A DNA stretch of 55,350 bases, taken from assembly GCA_012270065.1 (NCBI GenBank), contig JAAXJB010000069.1, positions 13,381-68,730 on the forward strand. The letters run 5' to 3'. The notes under the pieces are model-generated. The model saw only the letters and a program-made list of their open reading frames with translations. It was not told where the DNA came from and ran no database searches. This document shows, piece after piece, positions 1 to 10,565 of this stretch. The stretch comes from Rubripirellula sp. (GTDB lineage: Bacteria; Planctomycetota; Planctomycetia; Pirellulales; Pirellulaceae). The translations under genes and the position numbers were made by a program. The stretch's first letter is position 1, and the number at the start of each line of letters is the position of its first letter.

Positions 1-438
1 CTCGCCTTCGTATCCACCGCTTTCACAACACCCCCCCTTCACCGGTTTTGCCGCGTCAATGCTGACGGGCGCCCCACCCCACCGCGAGAAGATTGCTCCC
101 GGCCCCGGGTGCACCCGGCGCCGTTCCGTGGGAGCCGGCCAACCATTCACATTCGACTGAATGCCTCCATAAAACATGATCTTGTTCAAATACTGGCCAC
201 CCATCGGCGCAACGTACAGATTCACCGTGTCAGGCACGTCACGGTCAACCGTGAACGTCACACCAATCGTTTTTACATCTGTAACAGGACTGGCCCCTTC
301 CCAATACAGGTCCGTGGTGTGCCAAGGCAAACGCACACCATCCGCGGGAACCTGTTTCACCTCCGCTTCCTCCGACGAAGCATGGGACACCATGAATGCA
401 ACGACGACGCCCAGTGAGGCAAGATAAACCTTGAACAT
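1..438 (-). CDS. Secreted protein, 5' part only (DUF3472-like?)
   Basis: An open frame reads from an ATG at 438 leftward to the window edge without a stop (146 codons), so the gene continues outside. A Shine-Dalgarno-like GAGGA lies just upstream of the ATG. The product begins with a short basic hydrophobic stretch (MFKVYLASLGVVVAFM) followed by an Ala/Ser-rich cleavage zone, which fits a Sec signal peptide and an exported protein. The segment around residues 85-125 (FYGGIQ..., TERRR, IFSRWG) recalls the GIQ...ERR...FS.W signature of DUF3472 proteins, which are secreted and often tied to carbohydrate binding. That assignment is from memory of the family and is tentative. It is transcribed divergently from the DUF1592 operon at 890. 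Confidence 0.7.
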   Translation of the reverse strand, partial: MFKVYLASLGVVVAFMVSHASSEEAEVKQVPADGVRLPWHTTDLYWEGASPVTDVKTIGVTFTVDRDVPDTVNLYVAPMGGQYLNKIMFYGGIQSNVNGWPAPTERRRVHPGPGAIFSRWGGAPVSIDAAKPVKGGCCESGGYEGE

Positions 439-889
439 TTCATCCTCATAAAATCTGCAAGAACTGGCGTGACACACACAGCGGAACGCTGCCACTGACC
501 ATCGTTATTCGCATTTCGTCATTCGCATTTCTACATGCACACTCCATTGAAACGCGGTTTCCCGCTTTCCTACATGGAAAACCAGGTTCCCGAGCAGCGG
601 CACCGTTTGCGAAACCGGCGGTGCGTTGCAGTCTATCGCATTCTGCTGCCGATGAAGGGAACATGAATGCAACCCGCGCGGGTAAAACGACAACGATCGC
701 ATCACAAACCTTCCCGGAATCATTGGCTGTTTTCTTAAAAACGGTTTCGATTCATGCTAAACTGTGCTTTTACGCGAATCCCAGCCGATCCCCCATCCGG
801 AAAGCGTTTGCGAGTTGTTTTCTGCTGAAACTCAATTGAACAGGCAAGGCCAGATCGTTTGCGATCGAGCAGCACACACTCGGTGTTGG
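439..889. other. Divergent intergenic region
   Basis: This 451-bp gap separates the leftward secreted-protein gene from the rightward DUF1592 operon, so it should hold both promoters. No frame in it looks like a conserved protein. A short direct repeat (ATTCGCATTT twice, around 508-531) is the only repeated element I see. An upstream GTG at 764 would extend the DUF1592 frame to the left, but the added 42 residues would precede the signal peptide and are probably untranslated. Confidence 0.5.
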
Positions 890-3430
890 ATGAAGATCTG
901 CCTGTTTCTCCAGATGGCACTGCTCATTCCTCAGCTCGCTTCTGGACAGACATCGATCAAAACCGGTCAAGCCGGGTACGAATCACATGTCAGGCCATTT
1001 TTCCAGAAGCACTGCGTGAAATGCCACGGTCCAACAAAAACCAAAGGCAACATCAACGTGCATGCCCTCAACGGGGACCTGGCGGCGGGTCGGGAACTGG
1101 AGACGTGGGAGTCGATCGTTGACATGCTTGAGTTCGGTGAGATGCCACCCCTCGAGGAACAGCAACCGCAGCAGGCCGAAGTCCAAGCGGTCATCCAATG
1201 GATCGAGACGGAGATGCGGGCACAAATCCAGAACGCGCCCCAACTGGCGTCTGCCCCGAGGACCCGTCGCCTGACCAACGTCGAGTTCCAAAACACACTC
1301 AACGAACTGCTTGGTTTTGAGCTCGATATCATCGACGACCTTCCAGAAGACCCGGAACTGCACTACGGGTTCAACAACACAGCGGGTCTGATGCGAATGG
1401 GCCCGGAGCAGTTGGATCGCTATCTGGAGATCGCGCGCAAAGCCATGCGTGCCGCAATCGTTGCCCCCGAGAAGCCTGAACCGTATCGGAAGCGGCAGCA
1501 GTGGGCGAGCATTGGCAGAGACCGCGGGATGGCTTTGGATGAACTGGGAATCTGGGGCAATCGTCGAGGGTCAGTTGCCGGGGGCATGAGTATGCGAGAG
1601 TTGCCCAAACACGGCGAGTATCGCCTCCGCATACAGGCTTCAGGCATCGTTCCGCCCGGATTTACGGAGGTGCCACTGAAGATCGACATGGGAACTCAAC
1701 CGGGGCGAACCGAGACTCCTTTCAAAACCATTGCAGAGCTCTACCTGAGCAACACGCCGGATGAGCCCAAAGTCTTCGAGTTTCGCGGCCGGATAGAGAA
1801 TCACCCCGCCTCGCTGGTGCGTTCGGGCAAACAGGGTCCGCTGGTCCGGGACATCGCCATCAAGCCGCGGGTCTTCTTCGACAATGGAACAAACAATGAC
1901 GGCGCGAACTATGCCAACGTCCGTCAACTCGCGATGCCGCGTGCGGTGATCAACTGGATGGAGATCGAAGTACCTGTGGTCGATATCTGGCCTCCTCAAC
2001 ACCACACCGCCATTCTGTTTCCTTCACCGCTCAAGGCGACGGACGAAGCCAGCTATGTCGGACAAGTGCTTGAGCGTTTCATGTCACGAGCGTATCGCCG
2101 CCCGGCAAGTGCACAGGAGATCGACAGGTTCGCCAAATTATTCAACATCATCCGGCCCAGCGCAGACAGCTTTGAAGAGGCGATTCGAGAAACTCTTGCA
2201 ATGGTCATGATCTCGCCGCAGTTTCTGTACCATACCGAGTCATCACCAGCGACGGATGAACACTTTGCAATGGCGTCAAAGCTCTCTTACTTCCTGTGGG
2301 CGAGCATGCCGGATGCAGAACTGCTCGATTTGGCCGCCAAAGCGAGTTTGAGTGATGACACAGTAATCCAGCAGCAGGTCCAACGCATGCTGGCGGATGA
2401 ACGGTCGCATGCCTTTGTTGAAGATTTCACCCTGCAGTGGTTAAGCATCCGGAAAATGCTCACCGTACCGATCAACGAAAAACTGTATCCGCGTTTCCTT
2501 TACCGGGTATCTGTCGGTGAGACCAAGGGCACAGAAGTGCCGTACCTGATCACGGTTCGTGATTACATGATGCAGGAAACGATTGGCTTTGTCAGTGAAC
2601 TGATCAGACAGAACAAAAGCGTGCTGAATGTGGTCGATTCCGATTTTGCTTTTCTGAATGAACGGTTGGCAAGACACTACGGCATCGAGGGTGTGAAGGG
2701 CATGAAAATGCGTGTCGTGCCAATCAAACCGGAGGACAACCTTGGCGGCCTGTTGACCCATGGCTCGGTACTCATCGGCAATGGCACGGGTACCGCACCG
2801 CACCCGATCTATCGTGCCGTGTGGCTCCGGGAAGCGATCCTGGGTGATCATGTTCCGCCCCCACCGTCGGAGGTTCCCGCGCTTGAGGAAACAGCTGGCG
2901 ATGCGACCGAAGACGCTCTTTCAATTGCGCAATTGCTTGCCAGGCACAGGACCGTCGAGAGCTGCAACGATTGCCACTTCAGGCTCGATCCGTGGGGCAT
3001 CCCGTTTGAAGATTACAACGCCATCGGCCGTTTTCAGCCGATGGTTCCCAAAGACGGGACGCGTGTCAGCGGATTCAATGCGGACAAGCACAAGGACCTT
3101 GCGGGCTATCAGGACTATCTGGACTCGATCAATACGGTCGCGGTGATCTCCAGGGCCCGTGTTCCTCATGGGCCGGAAGTCAGCGGGATGCGTGAGCTGA
3201 AGGAATTCCTGCTCAAGGAGCGAAAGGACGATGTCGTCGAGAACATCATACGTCGCCTGCTGTCCTATGGTCTCGGCAGGGAACTGACCTATCGCGACCG
3301 TTTTGCAGTAGACTCGATCCGTCAGCAGGCAATAAAAACCGATTACGGGATGCGGGACATTCTTGTATCCATTTGTTTGAGTGATGTGTTTCGCGAAGAA
3401 ACCCGCCACAGGAAAGGCAAAGAGGACTGA
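890..3430 (+). CDS. DUF1592-family planctomycete cytochrome-like protein
   Basis: Exported multidomain protein of the PSCyt1/DUF1587/DUF1595/DUF1592/DUF1588/DUF1585 family, typical of Planctomycetota. Its chemistry is unknown, but heme binding and a role in extracytoplasmic redox or polymer breakdown are generally assumed. ATG 890 gives 846 residues beginning with a Sec signal peptide (about 1-19, SGQ cleavage), so I prefer it to the upstream GTG at 764. A first heme motif CVKCH is at 42-46, then the DUF1587 region (RRLTNVEFQNTLNELLG), DUF1595 near 390-460, DUF1592 near 470-600, DUF1588 (GGLLTHGSVL), a second motif CNDCH at 692-696 and a DUF1585 tail. The stop is 4 bp before the DUF1552 gene, so the two are surely cotranscribed. 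Confidence 0.93.
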   Translation: MKICLFLQMALLIPQLASGQTSIKTGQAGYESHVRPFFQKHCVKCHGPTKTKGNINVHALNGDLAAGRELETWESIVDMLEFGEMPPLEEQQPQQAEVQAVIQWIETEMRAQIQNAPQLASAPRTRRLTNVEFQNTLNELLGFELDIIDDLPEDPELHYGFNNTAGLMRMGPEQLDRYLEIARKAMRAAIVAPEKPEPYRKRQQWASIGRDRGMALDELGIWGNRRGSVAGGMSMRELPKHGEYRLRIQASGIVPPGFTEVPLKIDMGTQPGRTETPFKTIAELYLSNTPDEPKVFEFRGRIENHPASLVRSGKQGPLVRDIAIKPRVFFDNGTNNDGANYANVRQLAMPRAVINWMEIEVPVVDIWPPQHHTAILFPSPLKATDEASYVGQVLERFMSRAYRRPASAQEIDRFAKLFNIIRPSADSFEEAIRETLAMVMISPQFLYHTESSPATDEHFAMASKLSYFLWASMPDAELLDLAAKASLSDDTVIQQQVQRMLADERSHAFVEDFTLQWLSIRKMLTVPINEKLYPRFLYRVSVGETKGTEVPYLITVRDYMMQETIGFVSELIRQNKSVLNVVDSDFAFLNERLARHYGIEGVKGMKMRVVPIKPEDNLGGLLTHGSVLIGNGTGTAPHPIYRAVWLREAILGDHVPPPPSEVPALEETAGDATEDALSIAQLLARHRTVESCNDCHFRLDPWGIPFEDYNAIGRFQPMVPKDGTRVSGFNADKHKDLAGYQDYLDSINTVAVISRARVPHGPEVSGMRELKEFLLKERKDDVVENIIRRLLSYGLGRELTYRDRFAVDSIRQQAIKTDYGMRDILVSICLSDVFREETRHRKGKED

Positions 3431-3434
3431 TAGC

Positions 3435-4838
3435 ATGACAGGCAAAAGTTGGCGATTGAGCCGGCGGCAGATGATCAAAGGTTCGGGAGTTGCAATGGCC
3501 CTGCCTTACCTGAATGCCATGGGCAACACCAATGGCATGGCCAGCGGCGCAACAGGCACTGCAACCACGAAGATGCCCAAGCGGTTCATTGGCACCTACA
3601 TTTCCTACGGTGTCTATCAACCTGACGGTCAATCAGGCATCCCGCGAAAAGACAAAGATGGCAATTATGAACATCACGAGTGGAGTTGGTGGCCACAGGG
3701 CAACCCCGGCAAACTGACGTCATTCAACAAGTCAACAGCACCCTTTGAACCATTCAAAGACAACATCACCTATCTTCGTGGTCTGGATCACAAAGGCGGA
3801 TACAAACTCGGCGGGCACAGTTCAGGTGACGTTTTCCTGACGGGGGCCGACATGGCTGAGATTGAGACAACCAACAATATTTCGATCGATCAGGTCATGG
3901 CCAATCACCATGGCCACGAAACCCGCCACGCCTCGCTGGTGATGGGCACCGAGGGTGGTACTGGTTCGTACCTCCGCACCAAGACAATGAGTCACCGTGG
4001 ACCGGGAAAAGCGATCCCTTCCATGCACAAGCCTGATGAAATTTTCAATCGACTTTTCAATCCCTATGGCGACAAAGGAATCGAGCAAGTCCGTGCAGGG
4101 CTCAAGCGTGATGCATCGATCCTGGACCTCATGATGGAACACAGCAAGAGCTTTCATGCTGATTTGGGAAGGGAAGACAAGCACAAACTGGATGAATACC
4201 TGGAGTCAGTTCGTGAAATCGAGAAAAGAGTCGAACGAACCAGGGACTGGACCCACACACCACTACCGGAAGTTGATCGTGACAGCTTGAACTTGACGGT
4301 TGACCACAAGACAGGCCCTGCTGAATACATCCGGGTGATGTACGACCTCGCCTATCTGGCGTTCGTCACCGACCAGACTCGTTATGTCACCTACATGACG
4401 GAGTCCGAGCAGTCCAGTTCCAGCGAACTGTGGAATTACGCCAATTACGTTCTTGGTTACAAGGGTGCAACACACGATATCGCCCACAAGCGACCGCAAG
4501 TGATTTCCGGCCAGTGGGATTTGTGGCGGGCGGAAAACCACGCTTACTTCCTCAAGCGACTCGCTGATACCCAGGAAGGTGATGGCACGATGCTGGACAA
4601 CACGCTGTGCCTCTGGGGGTCAGCCCACCCGCACAGCTCACACAGCGGCCTGAACTACCCGCTGCAACTCGCCGGGGGAAAAAACATGGGGCTGAAACAC
4701 GGCCAACTCCTCGAGTTTGTCGGTGACAAAAAAGTACCCATGGCCAATCTTTTCGTCACCATGCTTCATGCGATGAATATTCCTGCCGACAAGTTCGCTG
4801 ACAGTTCGGGAAATCTCGACCAGCTGCTGAGAGTTTAG
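3435..4838 (+). CDS. DUF1552 protein, Tat-exported
   Basis: 467-residue DUF1552 protein, the usual partner of DUF1592 proteins in planctomycetes. The ATG at 3435 places a twin-arginine signal (SRRQMIKGSGVAMALP) near the N-terminus, so export in folded form is expected, perhaps with a bound metal. An upstream in-frame start at 3381 would overlap the previous gene and bury this signal. The C-terminal half holds family landmarks: a DNTLCLWGSAHPHSSH segment and a GGKNMGLKHGQ segment. DUF1552, like DUF1501, is thought to be distantly related to the alkaline phosphatase/sulfatase fold. That is family knowledge, not shown here. It is the middle gene of a three-gene operon with 4-bp and 3-bp spacers. 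Confidence 0.93.
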   Translation: MTGKSWRLSRRQMIKGSGVAMALPYLNAMGNTNGMASGATGTATTKMPKRFIGTYISYGVYQPDGQSGIPRKDKDGNYEHHEWSWWPQGNPGKLTSFNKSTAPFEPFKDNITYLRGLDHKGGYKLGGHSSGDVFLTGADMAEIETTNNISIDQVMANHHGHETRHASLVMGTEGGTGSYLRTKTMSHRGPGKAIPSMHKPDEIFNRLFNPYGDKGIEQVRAGLKRDASILDLMMEHSKSFHADLGREDKHKLDEYLESVREIEKRVERTRDWTHTPLPEVDRDSLNLTVDHKTGPAEYIRVMYDLAYLAFVTDQTRYVTYMTESEQSSSSELWNYANYVLGYKGATHDIAHKRPQVISGQWDLWRAENHAYFLKRLADTQEGDGTMLDNTLCLWGSAHPHSSHSGLNYPLQLAGGKNMGLKHGQLLEFVGDKKVPMANLFVTMLHAMNIPADKFADSSGNLDQLLRV

Positions 4839-4841
4839 CCG

Positions 4842-5621
4842 ATGGACAGAATACTGGCTTGCATCGCATGTGTTGCGATACTGGTGACATCAGAGTCGAT
4901 CTCGGCTCAGGACGACCTGCCACGAGTTTTGATCATTGGTGACAGTATCGCTGGCATGTACAGCAATCAGGTCTCCAAAGAGTTGAAAGATAAAGTGAGA
5001 GTCGACGCTGCCTGGCGTCCAACCGATCTGGTACTCAACTCAAGTACCGTACTCGAAAATCTTGACCAGCTTCTCGGACGCATCGACCGTAATGGCAAGC
5101 CGGTACCAGAAGAAAAGTGGCCCGCCTATGCTCTGATTCATGTCAATGTCGGCCTTGGTGACCTGGTTCATCGTGTGCCGAACTTGAAATCACTGCGTCT
5201 GTTGCCGATCTCCAGTGGTGGCGTGATCACTACCCCACCTGATCGATACAGAAGGAATCTGGATGAACTGATCGGACAACTCAAAAAAAGAAACCCGAAG
5301 GCCAAGATTGTATGGGCCTCCACAACACCCATCCGCGCCTCAAGGTCCGAAGTATTCAAACCGGGAACCGAGATTGAATACAACACAATTGCGGACGGGA
5401 TCATGACGAAACATGGCGTGCCGGTGAACGACATGTACTCGTTTGTCAAAAAACTCATCAACATGGACAAGCCCGCAGGATTTGGCGCCGATCCATTTCA
5501 TTTTGACAAAAAGAACATCCACATGCCGATCATTCGGGTGATCGAGAATACCTTCCAACTGCCACCCGCTCCCGAAACGGAAGAAGAAAAAATCGTCAAA
5601 CAGAGCAAGTCTGCAGGTTGA
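4842..5621 (+). CDS. SGNH/GDSL-like hydrolase, secreted
   Basis: 259 residues with an N-terminal signal peptide (about 1-22, ISAQ cleavage). VLIIGDSIAGMY near residue 30 matches block I of the SGNH hydrolase fold, with the serine of GDS as expected nucleophile. The segment ADPFHFD near 217-223 resembles the catalytic D-x-x-H of block V. The central part (AKIVWASTTPI) fits the strand that usually precedes block V. The likely activity is esterase or carbohydrate deacetylase in the periplasm. It starts 3 bp after the DUF1552 stop, so a DUF1592/DUF1552/hydrolase operon is very likely. The exact substrate cannot be read from the sequence. Confidence 0.85.
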   Translation: MDRILACIACVAILVTSESISAQDDLPRVLIIGDSIAGMYSNQVSKELKDKVRVDAAWRPTDLVLNSSTVLENLDQLLGRIDRNGKPVPEEKWPAYALIHVNVGLGDLVHRVPNLKSLRLLPISSGGVITTPPDRYRRNLDELIGQLKKRNPKAKIVWASTTPIRASRSEVFKPGTEIEYNTIADGIMTKHGVPVNDMYSFVKKLINMDKPAGFGADPFHFDKKNIHMPIIRVIENTFQLPPAPETEEEKIVKQSKSAG

Positions 5622-5699
5622 CAACGATCACGCATGCCAGTGGGCAACAAAACTTGCGGGTGTTGACCAAAAAACATCGAAAAGCGATACTCTGGATGA

Positions 5700-5803
5700 A
5701 CCGCAGGGGTGTCCTTTTTGGGCTGAGAGTTCTGGGCAAAGCGATTGAAACCCAAAACAACCCTTCGAACCTGATACGGGTCACGCCGACGAAGGGAGCG
5801 AGA
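5700..5803 (+). promoter_or_regulatory. TPP riboswitch (THI element) upstream of thiC
   Basis: The conserved thi-box core is visible: GGGGTGTCC at 5706-5714, GGCTGAGAG at 5721-5729, then CTTCGAACCTGATACGGGTC at 5763-5782 and GACGAAGGGAGCG at 5788-5800. These match the TPP aptamer consensus (GGGGUGCCC, GGCUGAGA, CCUGAUCYGG, GCGWAGGGA). CGC at 5702-5704 can pair with GCG at 5798-5800 to close stem P1. It lies about 80 nt upstream of the thiC ATG in the same orientation, the commonest target of this riboswitch. Thiamine pyrophosphate binding should lower thiC expression. Confidence 0.95.
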
Positions 5804-5845
5804 CGGCCGCGTAATATTTCTTTCGGACTTCGCCGTTCTCTCTTT
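5800..5845 (+). terminator. Candidate riboswitch expression-platform hairpin
   Basis: GAGACGGC (5800-5807) can pair with GCCGTTCTC (5832-5840) with one bulged base, followed by a pyrimidine-rich TCTTTT. The 5' arm touches the last bases of the aptamer (GCG at 5798-5800), so formation could be exclusive with P1 and act as a conditional terminator. The stem is imperfect and the loop long (24 nt). Translational control through the GGGAAG at 5875-5880 is an equally plausible alternative. Confidence 0.35.
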
Positions 5846-5873
5846 TCCGAGTCTTTTCCTGATTGCAACCTAA

Positions 5874-8107
<2,234 letters not shown>

Positions 8108-8137
8108 TCGGTTCAAAACAACTGGTTTGTGACGTTG

Positions 8138-9112
8138 CTACTCTGCCTCATCTGAAGGCTGCACGTCAACTCGCCGAACTGTTCCATCGCCGCCCGCAAC
8201 CGCGATGCTGCGATCACGTGGATGAACAGCGACGGCGTAGCCCCAGCCATCGACCCCGGGGATGGTTTCAACAACCCTGACGCTGCGTGAGTCCACCAAC
8301 CGCGTTTTTCCGTCAACACAACTCGCAATCATCATCGTTTCACTGACCCACGCGATATCCAGCGGCTCGGAATCAAGCCGGATGTAACGGACCATTCGGC
8401 CAATGGTGGGTTGCCAAAATCGAATCGTGCGATCCCCAGCAGCCGTAGCGACCATTGGCATGTCGCCAGAAACCGGACAATTTGCCATCGAATGAATCGG
8501 CTTGGAGTGCTGATTCAAACTGCGAACCAGTTTCCCCGTCTCAACATCCCAGACGCGAACTGACTGATCATGAGCGGCAGTTACCATTTCTCCGTTTTGC
8601 AAAAAACAAGCCGCCGTGATACCACGCGAATGCCCCTTGAACTTTCTGACGACCTGTTTCGTCACCAGATCCCATTGAATCAGAAGACGGTCAAGACTTC
8701 CTGTGACCACACCTGTGTTGTCACACCAAACCACCGCAAAAACCGAGTCCTGGTGCCCTGCCAATTTCATCATTGATGTGCACTCAGGCCACGCAAAGAT
8801 CTCAACAATACCTTCCTCCGACGGATACCCACCACCGACCGCCAATCGTCTTCCATCAGGTGAAAACTTCAAGCAGTGAAGATTGGCAAACGAAACATCA
8901 ACGGTTCTCACCAATTTCAGATCAGGCCAACTGTATACACGCAGACCGTCTTGCGAACAGGCGATGATGGATGCACCACCGGGGTCAAAAACGATATCCG
9001 TGATGGGTGGCATCTGGCTCTGTGCCCGGCACGGCACGAATAGCGAGGTCACCGCAATGATCAGGATGCTGCAAGACAGCCTGGCATACCCGAGACTTCC
9101 CAAAGCGATCAT
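8138..9112 (-). CDS. Secreted WD40-repeat protein
   Basis: 324 residues with a signal peptide (hydrophobic 10-28, CRAQ cleavage), then WD40-like repeats. Recognisable blade ends include GSLDRLLIQWDLVTKQVVRK, HDQSVRVWDVETGKLVRS and GDRTIRFWQPTIGRMVRY, with HQDSV.AVVW and GH.RGI.AACF blade starts. This should form a beta-propeller of about six or seven blades acting as an exported scaffold or binding protein; no catalytic motif is evident. The ATG at 9112 overlaps the stop of the upstream DUF1501 gene by 4 bp (ATGA), so translation is coupled. Planctomycetes often place WD40 genes behind DUF1549/DUF1501 pairs, and this is such a case. Confidence 0.9.
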   Translation of the reverse strand: MIALGSLGYARLSCSILIIAVTSLFVPCRAQSQMPPITDIVFDPGGASIIACSQDGLRVYSWPDLKLVRTVDVSFANLHCLKFSPDGRRLAVGGGYPSEEGIVEIFAWPECTSMMKLAGHQDSVFAVVWCDNTGVVTGSLDRLLIQWDLVTKQVVRKFKGHSRGITAACFLQNGEMVTAAHDQSVRVWDVETGKLVRSLNQHSKPIHSMANCPVSGDMPMVATAAGDRTIRFWQPTIGRMVRYIRLDSEPLDIAWVSETMMIASCVDGKTRLVDSRSVRVVETIPGVDGWGYAVAVHPRDRSIAVAGGDGTVRRVDVQPSDEAE

Positions 9113-10491
9113 GCCAACAGCTCCTCGATCACCTTGGCCTCTTGCGGTGAGATACGAATCGGCCGCCCATCCGGCGTGGTCAGCTCCAGTCCGGGATCAA
9201 AACCAAGCAGCGTGTAGATCGTGGCTGAAAGATCACCAGGTGTGATGGGCGTTTTGTTGACAAACTCTCCCAACGGATCACTTTCGCCGATAACCTGTCC
9301 ACCTTTCACACCACCACCGGCCATGACGACACTGAAACAGTTGGGCCAATGCTCCCGACCACCCGTGCTATTGATTTTTGGTGTCCTTCCAAAATCTGTC
9401 ATGATCAGCACGAGCGTGTCATCGAGCATGCCACGATCTGACAGGTCACCGATCAAACCGCTCGCTGCCTTGTCCAAGCCCGGGATCAACGCATGTGAAG
9501 CAGAGCGTGGATCACCAGGATGCCGATTGCCATACGTTTTCAAATCGAGGTGATTGTCCCAGCCTGTATTGTTCACAGTAACGAACGGGACTCCCCTTTC
9601 GACCAACCTCCGAGCCAGAAGGCACTGCTGACCAATGTTGTTGGAATCATAAAGATTTGCCCGGGGATCAATCGAGTAGAGCTCACGTGTCTTTTCCGGT
9701 TCCTGCTCCAAATTGAATGCCTCCTTCGCATCCTTGGATGCGATCAGTTCATACGCCCGCTCCAGATCCGGGTCACTTGGCCCTGTACTTTGAGATTTCA
9801 GGTTTCCGAACTCGTTCATCGCCTGAACTATTTTGCGACGTCGATCAAGACGCGAAAGATCCAGCCCGCGATAAAAATCCAGATCACGGTGCTTGTAATT
9901 CGATTTACCAGGATCACTTACCAAAGAAAAATGCTTTGTGCTACTGGGGAGAAACCCATTTCCAATCGCTGCAACATCTCTGGACACCAGATCTGGAATC
10001 GCAATGTTCGATGGCAAAACACCAACTTCCGGTTGCAGATGGGCAACGACCGACGCCATGCTGGGATACTCAATTGACGGCGTTGGTTTGTATCCAGTCA
10101 TCAAGTACTGAACGGCAAAATTATGCACCCCAAAGGGTGACGTTACGCTGCGAATGAGCGCCAGTTTATCCAGAATTCTGGCTGTCTGAGGCAGATGTTC
10201 ACTGATCCGGATGCCAGGCAGAATCGTGTTGACCGACCCGAAAGGTCCGCGAACCTCCGATGGAGCCATGGGTTTCGGATCAAACGTATCCAGATGGCTG
10301 GCTCCACCATCCAGCCAGATCAAAATGCACGCTTTGGCACGGGCGTTTCCATTGGAAAGCATCGCTGGACGCGCCGCTTCAGCCCGCTGCAACCGGAAGA
10401 AATCGACCAGTCCCAGCCCCAAACCAGCGAGCCCTCCAACACGGACAAAATGTCGGCGTCCAACACCGTCACATCGCTTGAAAGTATCCAT
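9109..10491 (-). CDS. DUF1501 protein, Tat-exported
   Basis: DUF1501 proteins belong to the alkaline phosphatase/sulfatase-like fold and are usually encoded beside DUF1549/DUF1553 proteins; their substrate is unknown. ATG 10491 gives 460 residues starting MDTFKRCDGVGRRHFVRVGG, a standard DUF1501 opening with a twin-arginine signal. A TTG 14 codons upstream (10533) is possible but adds nothing conserved. Putative metal-site segments are ILIWLDGGASHLDTFDPK near 75-90, GWDNH in the middle, and DFGRTPKIN...GGREHWP in the C-terminal third. The start has no clear Shine-Dalgarno. It lies 74 bp after the DUF1549 gene and overlaps the WD40 gene by 4 bp. Confidence 0.93.
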   Translation of the reverse strand: MDTFKRCDGVGRRHFVRVGGLAGLGLGLVDFFRLQRAEAARPAMLSNGNARAKACILIWLDGGASHLDTFDPKPMAPSEVRGPFGSVNTILPGIRISEHLPQTARILDKLALIRSVTSPFGVHNFAVQYLMTGYKPTPSIEYPSMASVVAHLQPEVGVLPSNIAIPDLVSRDVAAIGNGFLPSSTKHFSLVSDPGKSNYKHRDLDFYRGLDLSRLDRRRKIVQAMNEFGNLKSQSTGPSDPDLERAYELIASKDAKEAFNLEQEPEKTRELYSIDPRANLYDSNNIGQQCLLARRLVERGVPFVTVNNTGWDNHLDLKTYGNRHPGDPRSASHALIPGLDKAASGLIGDLSDRGMLDDTLVLIMTDFGRTPKINSTGGREHWPNCFSVVMAGGGVKGGQVIGESDPLGEFVNKTPITPGDLSATIYTLLGFDPGLELTTPDGRPIRISPQEAKVIEELLA

Positions 10492-10565
10492 GGGGTTATC
10501 GTCTTTTACGTGTAGAAGTGTCTTCGCAGGCAAGTCAAACAGATTGCAGCGATACGGTGCGTGTC

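Noticed and set aside
764-889. Upstream GTG extension of the first DUF1592 protein
   Set aside because: It would place 42 non-conserved residues before a good signal peptide that begins at ATG 890.
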